Shown one piece after another: positions 56,762-64,000 of a stretch of 64,000 bases of DNA; position 1 is the stretch's first letter; every line of letters begins with the position of its first letter. Below the pieces are notes generated by a model, which saw only the letters and a list, made by a program, of their open reading frames with translations, was not told where the DNA came from and did no database searches. This DNA is from Ceratotherium simum simum (lineage: Eukaryota > Chordata > Mammalia > Perissodactyla > Rhinocerotidae): NCBI RefSeq assembly GCF_000283155.1, contig NW_004454207.1:3452332-3516331 (forward strand), written 5' to 3'. The position numbers and the translations under genes were made by a program.

Positions 56762-58045
56762 CTGCCAATTTCAGGTGGCAAAGAGTCAGTGTCTCTATCT
56801 CCAGCAAAGATTCTATATCAGCATTTTTATTTATTCTTTTACCATAAAGTTAAAGGAAATGGGAAGGTTAAAAAATATGCTATTGAAATGCAACCTGTCA
56901 GTACCATCTTATCAACTCAGCATGATAAATTGAGAATGTTGGAGTCTCCTCCTCCATTTTTGAACTTAAGTTTACAAAAATCACCAAAATTTTCTTTTCT
57001 TTCCTTATTTTCTCCATTCCCCTCTCCCCCCCTTAGAATGCTCATTTTGGGCAGATTATAATGAAAATCTGGCTTCTCACAATAATATTTTTCTGTTTAT
57101 TTCATTTTCAGACCCACAGAGCACCATAATTACTGCAGCTACAGAATCCAGGCTCATTCTCCATAATGGTACCCAGTCCCAGCCTTCAAAATCTATCAAA
57201 TAACCCCATGGTCTGCTGAATCTTGGATGAAACTCCTGTCCTCCCACTGACATCTGCGGTATTCTCTGTCACCTCATCTTAAGCTCAGTACTTCAGAGTC
57301 TAGAATGTTCTGGATTAAATCCTGTTCTAATAAATTATCTCTCAGTGTTTTAAAGAGAAAAGGCTGCTGGTCTTGGACTGGAACTACTGCTTACTCACAG
57401 ACAAGGTGACAATTGGCCTCCTGGGGACTCAGGTCCCTATCTGGTAATATGACTACATTTCTCACTTCTTAGGGGATTGGAGAGAAAAATATCTACCAAT
57501 TTGCCTGACACAGAGTAGACTGCTGGTAACTATTAGTTGAATTAAAATCTTGAAATCCCTAAGAGGTCATAATGTCACTATGATCAGTTTATATTTGAGA
57601 ATCCCATAAAACCTAAGAAGGGGTTACGTCTTCTAGGGTGCCACAAATATTAAAAAAAAAAAAATTCTGACATTGATGTGGCTAATTATTCCATCAGAAG
57701 TTCAGGTTATAATGCTCCATGTGGCACCTCAGATCACTGGAGATAAGGACCAGGCAAACGAGCACATCGTGAGGCAAACACCCAAATGCCCTGCCCAGTA
57801 CGCTGGAAACCTCGAGAAGCCTTCACAAAGCCCCAACTCCATTCTCCACCATCTCTGAAAACTCGCAAGGTACTTCCGATTGGGAAGCGGAGACATACTT
57901 TTCTAGGTGGTGTTTTAGAGAAAAAACTTTTTGGCTTCAAGATAAAGTAAAAATGTCTTTTAAAGTCATTTAAAAGGGAAAAAAAGATGCCAGGACAAGA
58001 TCAGAACTGTCTAATGAAAGTATTTTTGCTGCTGCTGTTTTTGTT

Positions 58046-58090
58046 GTGATGACGATGACGACGATGACGTCGACGACGATGATGATGATA
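58046..58090. repeat. Interrupted (GAC/GAT)n trinucleotide tract
   Basis: About 15 GAC or GAT units with one break (gtc). The order changes from mixed GAC/GAT to pure GAT. It contains a TGACGTCG palindrome-like core similar to a cAMP response element. Confidence 0.88.
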
Positions 58091-58094
58091 GCAG

Positions 58095-58340
58095 CTGTAA
58101 TTTACGGAGTGCTTATGATGCACTACATCATGCAAAGCACATTGCACCCGTTCCTCATTTGCCACAACCATCTTGGGAAATAGGTACCATTATCATTCTA
58201 TCTTTACAAATTAAGAACCAAGGGCAATGAGAAGGTGAGTCCTTTGCCCCGGTCATGCAGCCAGGGGGTGGAGGAACCTAGGTAGAAACCTGGGCAACTT
58301 TACTCCAGAGGGCACAGTTTTCAAAGCACTATATTACCCT
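58095..58340 (+). repeat. MIR SINE
   Basis: 'gtaatttacggagtgcttat', 'caaagcacattgcacccgtt', 'aataggtaccattatcattc' and 'gaaggtgagtcctttgcccc' follow the MIR order; diverged. Confidence 0.75.
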
Positions 58341-59956
58341 ACTGTGGACTGTGCATTTGCTGCAATTTTCCACTCTTTTCCTGAAGCCGTGGTTAGCGCA
58401 AGAGCTTTTCTGAGGTCCATTTGGAGGTGAGCTGTGCTTCTGTGCCTCCTAAAGAAATGTTTCAGGTCTCAAGCTACTAATGCTGTTTCAGGGTTCTTAA
58501 AACTTCTTAACTCTCAGCCTTCCCTGGATTTAGATTTTTGCCTTACTGTTCAGGAGATTCTTTCTCAGACGTGGGTTGTGCTACATTCTCTTAAAGCAAA
58601 ACAACCCAGTGGGGCTGGTGGAAAGAACCAGAAGAAGGTCAAGTTGCCTCACGGTATGATCTGATTTCCTCTTGGTAAAGTGGCTGTGAGCCCTCTGCAT
58701 TGACCTCAAGCAGGAGGATTCCAACTAGCTCGATCACTTTTGATCTGAAAAATTTCATTGTCCTTTAAAAAAATTTCTCTCTCCAGGCCCCCCACACAGC
58801 AGGTGCCCGAGAAATGTCTGCTGAATAAATATTTGGTTGAATGCAAAGGAGCACCCTGGGACTCTGTGGACCAAGAAATGGCTCTCCAGGTCCCCTGCCA
58901 CACTGACCTCACCCAAGCCATGCACTTGCCATGGGAATCTGTGCATAGGATATACCCATTCTCTGTCCTCATCTCCTCACGTGGATGGGGAAGTCTGCAG
59001 ACATTCCGGCAATGAAGGCTTCTAGGCAATGACAACGAAAAAGCACGGACTGCCCAATGCTAATGTGTTTTCTGAGAAAAACATGGCAGCCATGCCTGAG
59101 ACGCTTAGTTCAGCATAACAATACTACTACTCCAGTAGATCTGGAGATGGGATAGGCAAGTGGATGGGTGTTTTCCAATATTTCTGGGAAGGCCTCTTTA
59201 CAACAGTAAATCTTTAGCTATGAAAGAAAAGAAAATCATGCCTGTTTTATATTTTTGAGCCAAACTTAAAGACATTAAATATAAAATTATTTCTAAAATT
59301 TCAAAGAGTACAGCATACATTTTGTTTAAAAGAACAGGGTCCCAACACTTAGAAGGGAGTCACATGATTCGAAGCCTCAGCTGGAACAGTATATTAAAAC
59401 ACCGTTGATTCTGGGCAACTGGCAAGAAATGGGAAAATGTACACACCCAGGAAGATCCTGGTTTACGCCCTATAGAGGGAGGGCTGAAAATGATCCCCTT
59501 AGAGAGTAAAAGACAGGGATGGGCAAGAGACCAATCCATAGTCTCGAAGAAGCACAAAAGACTGTGACATCTGAGATATTATTTATACTTGGGGCTGAGG
59601 TGAGCAGTGGTGGCTAATGGTGATACACACAACTGTGCGTGGCCATCACCAAAGGTGGGTATGAAACAAGCAATGGGAAATCGAGGAAAGGAAAACAAAA
59701 CAATGCCTTGTACCCTTTTTTTTTATTTACTTAGATAATGTGATTTAGTGACAAGGCTGAATAACTGAGCTGCAGACTGGTCTACATTCTAGCATCTAGG
59801 AAATTATCACTGGAAGCAACTAAGTGACAAAGACTAAGCTTCCTAGAAAGACCATAATCCCTGGGCAAGGTCTTTGAAAGCTGTATCTGCCATCCTTCAT
59901 TTTTAGCTATTATTTAAAGTATTAAAGGAAAGCTATAACAACACTAGAGAATACAG

Positions 59957-60160
59957 CAGGGGTCAGCAAACAACGGCCACCTGTGTTTGTAAATAAAGTT
60001 TTATTGGAACACAGCCACACCCATTTGTTTATACACTATCTATGGCTGGTTCATGCTGCAATGGTAGATGTCAGTAGTTACAACAGAGACTGTGTGGCCC
60101 ACAAAACCTAAAATATTTACTCTCTGGCCCTTTACAGAGGAAATGTGCTGACCTTTGATG
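59957..60160 (-). repeat. hAT-type element of the 'gtcagcaaac' family
   Basis: Left end 'caggggtcagcaaacaacgg', then 'aaataaagttttattggaac', and right end 'gaaatgtgctgacctttg'. Internally shortened. Confidence 0.78.
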
Positions 60161-63100
60161 TTGAATATAGCTAGTAAGGCTTGAATTTATAAAGAAGTTA
60201 ATGCAATTAATCAAATCAGCCTACAAAATAGGAAATTCTTTTCTTTTCTTTTATTACATGTTCTCTGAAGAGAAATATCAGTGGGCTGGCTAAGGATCAA
60301 AGTTCTCCTCTCTGGCATTGTCATCTGCTATTTAATCTGCCATCAATCAGCAAAACTATGGTTAAAACCAAGATTATACTACACATAATGGCCCCTAAGA
60401 TGAGACAGCACCCTTCTACACCTATGACGTGAGCTCAGAGGACAGAGGAAGGATGAGGGTTCAAAGGAAAACATTATTAAATGAATAAATAAGTGAAGAA
60501 GTGAATGAACCACCAGGTACACTGTGAAGCTGGGATTGCAGCCTCCCTCTCTCAAAAGCCAGTGGGCATCACCTTCTTCCTCCATCCCATAGCCATCCCT
60601 AGTCCTGGTCAACCATCTCACATGGAGGTACATTTGGTCTCAAGGAGAAAAAAGCAAGAGGGTGTCTGAAACAATGAATTTGTCACCACTCCCAGTGAGG
60701 AGAAATTTATGTCATGGGATAACTGGCTATTTCACATGTTCTCCGATACATCAAGGCTAATAAGTCCTTTTATTAAGACTATTTACTTTAAATTGACCTG
60801 TACCTCCTAGTAACAGAGAAACACGATGTTTAAAATTACAATCTGAATTCAAGATTTCCACTCAATTTCAAGGAAGGCAAATCTAACTTTCCAAAAATGG
60901 ATTAGAATTCTTTGTCTAATGAAATAGCAAGGCCAAGTCTTAAAAAGTATGCTAATAGAAATGGTAATATAAAAGTAGGAGATGCACTAAATGACTTGTT
61001 GAAATCTTCTCCACACAAATTTTCTAAAAAAAATAAAATAACAGCGAGCTGTATCCTTCCTACCACATATGTCCAGCACCATCTGGCCAGCCACGCTTTC
61101 CTCCACAGCCTATTCCCCAGACACCCTCTCTTCAAATGTCCTCCTCGGCATATTCTCATGGGGAAAAACTGTATCTGAAACTTTCTCTGTACCATGTTCA
61201 TATAATCAAGTTAGAAAACATCAGTAAAAATCTCAAAATCCAATAATTCATAGATCACCAGGAATAGTGTAACACGTTAAATGTGTCCCTCTGGGTTTTT
61301 AGCATATAGGTCATATATTCTAGAAGAGTCTAAACAAAAAAGAAGAGGGGGCCAAAAGTGCACACATTTTGCTAAATTAAAAAAAACCAAATACATAAGG
61401 AATTATATTTATTTGATTTAAAAGATTTAAATGGATGTGTCAATTTTTTAATCGAGTCAACAATTTGAATTCGTTTCTTACTCTATATCCTATAATTTAT
61501 TTTAAATTATACATTATTTACGATTTACTACATTTTTCTTCCTATGTGGTTAGGAACCTAATTTGATGCTGGGAATTCTGGAATTTATTTCAGCAATGAT
61601 TCATAGGAGCTTAACTAGCCTGACTACAATTGTTTCAGTAGATTCCAATTTCCTACATACAATAAAAATAATTGTCATCACAGATACTTCGGTTTTTTTC
61701 ACACAGAGCAATTGATTCAATTGTTTTGATTACCCACTAACAGCAATTCCAGAAGCCCTGGTTTTCACGAATGAATTGACATCAAGTAATACTCCACAGA
61801 AATAAATAGAAACCTAACTCTCCATCTCTTTATTATTGAGTCCCATGATCTATTTCCTTTGATTCTGTCTTATTCATTTCCTCCACTTATTCCATTTCAG
61901 TGAATCTGCTTACTCAGTCCTCACAATTTGATTTAATTTAATGCTTCCAATTTAAAAACTGTCATTTATAATAATTTGGCATTTCTTACATCCATCTGAG
62001 AAAACCTGACTGTTTTCCTTAAAAATTCCCGAATAACTTCCCGTGAATTTTGATCATCCGGTAGTGTTCCGTGACAAAAGCTATGAGACTGTTTCAAAAA
62101 CACATATGCTGTCTTTTTTTTTTTTTTAAGGACTTGGATTATTTTTGTTTAAAATAGGAACAAAGTCATTCTGATTTAGTTTAAAGAAACAACTCTCTTT
62201 GTCCTGCTGAAATTCCCAGGAAGTGACACAAACTAAAAAAGTTGAAGTCAATTTATAAAGCTAAGTTTAACTTAGATTCTCAACAAACACTGTAATAATT
62301 ATCCAAAGCTGTTAATTCACAAGCTACTGGGTACTAGCCAATGGACAATAATACCTCACATTAAGAGACAGGTATTGCCCCTAGCACTAACTGTTGAAAA
62401 CAAATGGGAAAGGAGGAACAGAGGAGGAAAAATATATGTGCATTAAAAACTCTGTGGGAAGTGACAAAATGTGTAGGATTAAATTTAGTAAATTAAATTC
62501 CCTTGCTGAAAGGCTTAAAAGAAAAAAAATCAGATCTACCAGCTCCAGAATTATATAATGCATTCTCTAATTATGTCAAATTTTTAAATGTTAATTTCAA
62601 TGAAGTAAACATTTATTTTATAAATTTAAAATTAAATCTGAAGGAATACTGGAGCGACAAGCATGCACAAACACTTGTGATTATTGTTGTGTGCCTGTGT
62701 GCCTCAAATGACCAAGGGTGAGCAAACGGGACACTACAGAGATGATACTTGTGTGAGATTTGACCTTGGGCAGCTGGCATATGAACTTGTTGGTCTAAAT
62801 GAAGATCAGTATGTAAGTCACCATGCAGATCAACATTTATGGTGGGTGGGTCACAGAGCGATCACCACCCCTGTTGCTGCAGTAAATACATTCCCTGGCC
62901 TGGATTCTTACTCAAGTATGTAGTATACAAGTGACGATATCTTGTGTTAACTTGGTATTTCTGAATTACTTAACAAACAGCTAATGTTTATCAATTCTGA
63001 TACTTTTTAAAAAGTACCTCCAGGAATTATTTTTTGCTTCTAATTTTGTCTCTAAAACCATAGCTAACAAGTTTTCATATACAGATGTCAATGGATGTAG

Positions 63101-63639
63101 TGGCAGCCTGTAGCTTTGGTATTAAATAATATTAATTGACGTAAAATAATAGAAATCTACAAGACTAAATGGTGATGGGATACACAGTTGTGCGGTAAGG
63201 ATTTTATATTGGTTTTATGCCCCTTGCTTGCTCTTGGAGAGAAAAACGAAAAGGATGTTTTTGCAGAGACCAAAATGGTTTTCTCTGCCGCTGGCCAACA
63301 CCGTGTTAATAAAAAGTGAGTACTAAGCAAAGTCATCTATTTTAGGAAAAAATTGCTATAAAATGTGATAGGCTTCACAACAATGCTATTACGTGATTAT
63401 ACCATCCCCCAAACTTCGTCTCTAATCATCATGGAAATGAATCTCTAAACTTTTATCTCAGTTCCTCAGCTTCATAAACATTCCCAAGAGTTTCTCTTAT
63501 TGCTATGTGGTCATTCATGTAAATTAAAAATATATACATACAAGAAAAGGCAGGGTTTTTTTTGGGCTGTTGTTTGTTTTGTGTTTTTGGTGGAGGATAG
63601 CAGGCTTGATTCAGGGATGGAACTAAAGTACCAATTTTA

Positions 63640-63740
63640 AAATTTAAGTGCTATGTACTTAATGCTACTGAATTCTACACCCAAAATGGTTAAAATGGCA
63701 AATTTTATGTTATGTATATTTTATCACACTTTAAAAAATA
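63640..63740 (+). repeat. LINE-1 3' end fragment
   Basis: 'gctactgaattctacaccca', 'aaaatggttaaaatggcaaa' and 'ttttatgttatgtatatttt' are the familiar 3' end of mammalian L1M-type elements, followed by an A-rich stretch. Confidence 0.7.
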
Positions 63741-64000
63741 ATTTAGAAAATGAAATTGTTTAGGATAAAATGTTATTAATGTATTGTGTGCAGAAGAAAT
63801 TCCATATAAAAACAAACAGCCTCTACCCAAGCATGCTAAGTTGAAATATACATGAAATTGACGGTTTTGTAGGTGTAAACTGGTTGACTATCAGCAATTT
63901 CAGACAGTTCAACCTATGGACTCATAAGTAAAACACAGCTGTCCCTCTATCCTGGAGAATTGCTGTTGTTTAGTGACTGTCAGTGGATGCCAGGGCCGTG

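Larger units (their letters stand above)
18441..64000 (-). other. GPM6B: GPM6B gene (gene span within the window)
   Basis: GPM6B encodes neuronal membrane glycoprotein M6-b, a four-pass plasma-membrane protein of the PLP/DM20/M6 (myelin proteolipid) family. It is expressed in neurons and oligodendrocytes and linked to membrane trafficking and actin-dependent shape change. Eight coding exons lie here on the minus strand, two of them alternative last exons. The part encoded is 285 residues with one tail or 308 with the other. Adding the 20-residue human exon 1 gives 305 and 328, the lengths I recall for the human isoforms. Sequence identity to human is very high (differences noted: Asn-Thr-Ser for Asn-Ala-Ser in the first loop, Gly-Thr-Ala for Gly-Thr-Thr in the second). 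The first exon lies beyond 64000 or was not recognised. The 3' end is inferred. Confidence 0.95.
56762..64000 (-). other. GPM6B: GPM6B 5' intron (open at the window end)
   Basis: No coding exon was recognised. The interval holds an interrupted (GAY)n tract at 58046-58090, a MIR (about 58095-58340), a 'gtcagcaaac' hAT element (59957-60160) and an L1 3' end (about 63640-63740). No ERE occurs here. The remaining stretches, including 60165-63640, are AT-rich and look unique. Confidence 0.7.

Noticed and set aside
58706..59035. 109-codon minus-strand frame (and its plus-strand overlap)
   Set aside because: No recognisable motif, overlapping frames on both strands, and no match to GPM6B; treated as intron.

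Overview
This is mammalian nuclear DNA, almost certainly from a perissodactyl and most likely an equid. The main evidence is nine copies of tRNA-derived ERE SINEs, the perissodactyl family that begins GGGGCCGGCCC and ends in a poly(A) tail. They lie among mammalian-wide repeats (L1, L2, MIR, MER5/MER20-type hAT, Tigger, MaLR LTR). The sequence cannot separate horse, ass and rhinoceros. There is no bacterial or phage content, no CRISPR array, and no RNA gene that I can support.

Two protein-coding genes lie tail to tail. OFD1 (centriole and centriolar-satellite protein) runs on the + strand. Its last six coding exons are at 220-320, 2573-2692, 5837-5994, 6810-6962, 7503-7570 and 7868-7910, with a poly(A) signal at 7989-7994. 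GPM6B (neuronal/glial membrane glycoprotein M6B, PLP/DM20 family) runs on the - strand. Its coding exons, in transcript order, are 56642-56761, 36151-36337, 34110-34266, 27606-27777, 25478-25551 and 24467-24532, followed by one of two alternative terminal exons (22736-22816 or 21101-21250). Every splice phase fits and no exon carries a stop or frameshift. Only the first GPM6B exon(s) lie outside the window or were not recognised. In human this gene order is on Xp22.2, so the window is probably X-linked.

Layout: 1-8.0 kb is the end of OFD1, with one 5'-truncated L1 in an intron. 8.0-18.4 kb is intergenic and filled mostly by one nearly complete, decayed antisense L1 (about 9331-17660). That L1 carries four ERE insertions, a nested L1 3' fragment and a tandemly repeated 5'UTR. 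18.4-29 kb has no ERE and holds the probable GPM6B 3'UTR and its last exons. 29-56.6 kb is GPM6B intron and exon sequence with many short repeats, including a cluster of hAT DNA transposons at 44.1-46.8 kb that contains a broken transposase gene. 56.8-64 kb is a long, repeat-poor GPM6B 5' intron.

The two genes do not form a pathway together; their adjacency is conserved synteny. I found no credible new gene or undescribed system. The most notable structures are the intact alternative C-terminal exons of GPM6B, the tandem 5'UTR monomers of the big L1, the DNA-transposon cluster with its hAT transposase relic, and the marked strand bias of the SINEs.
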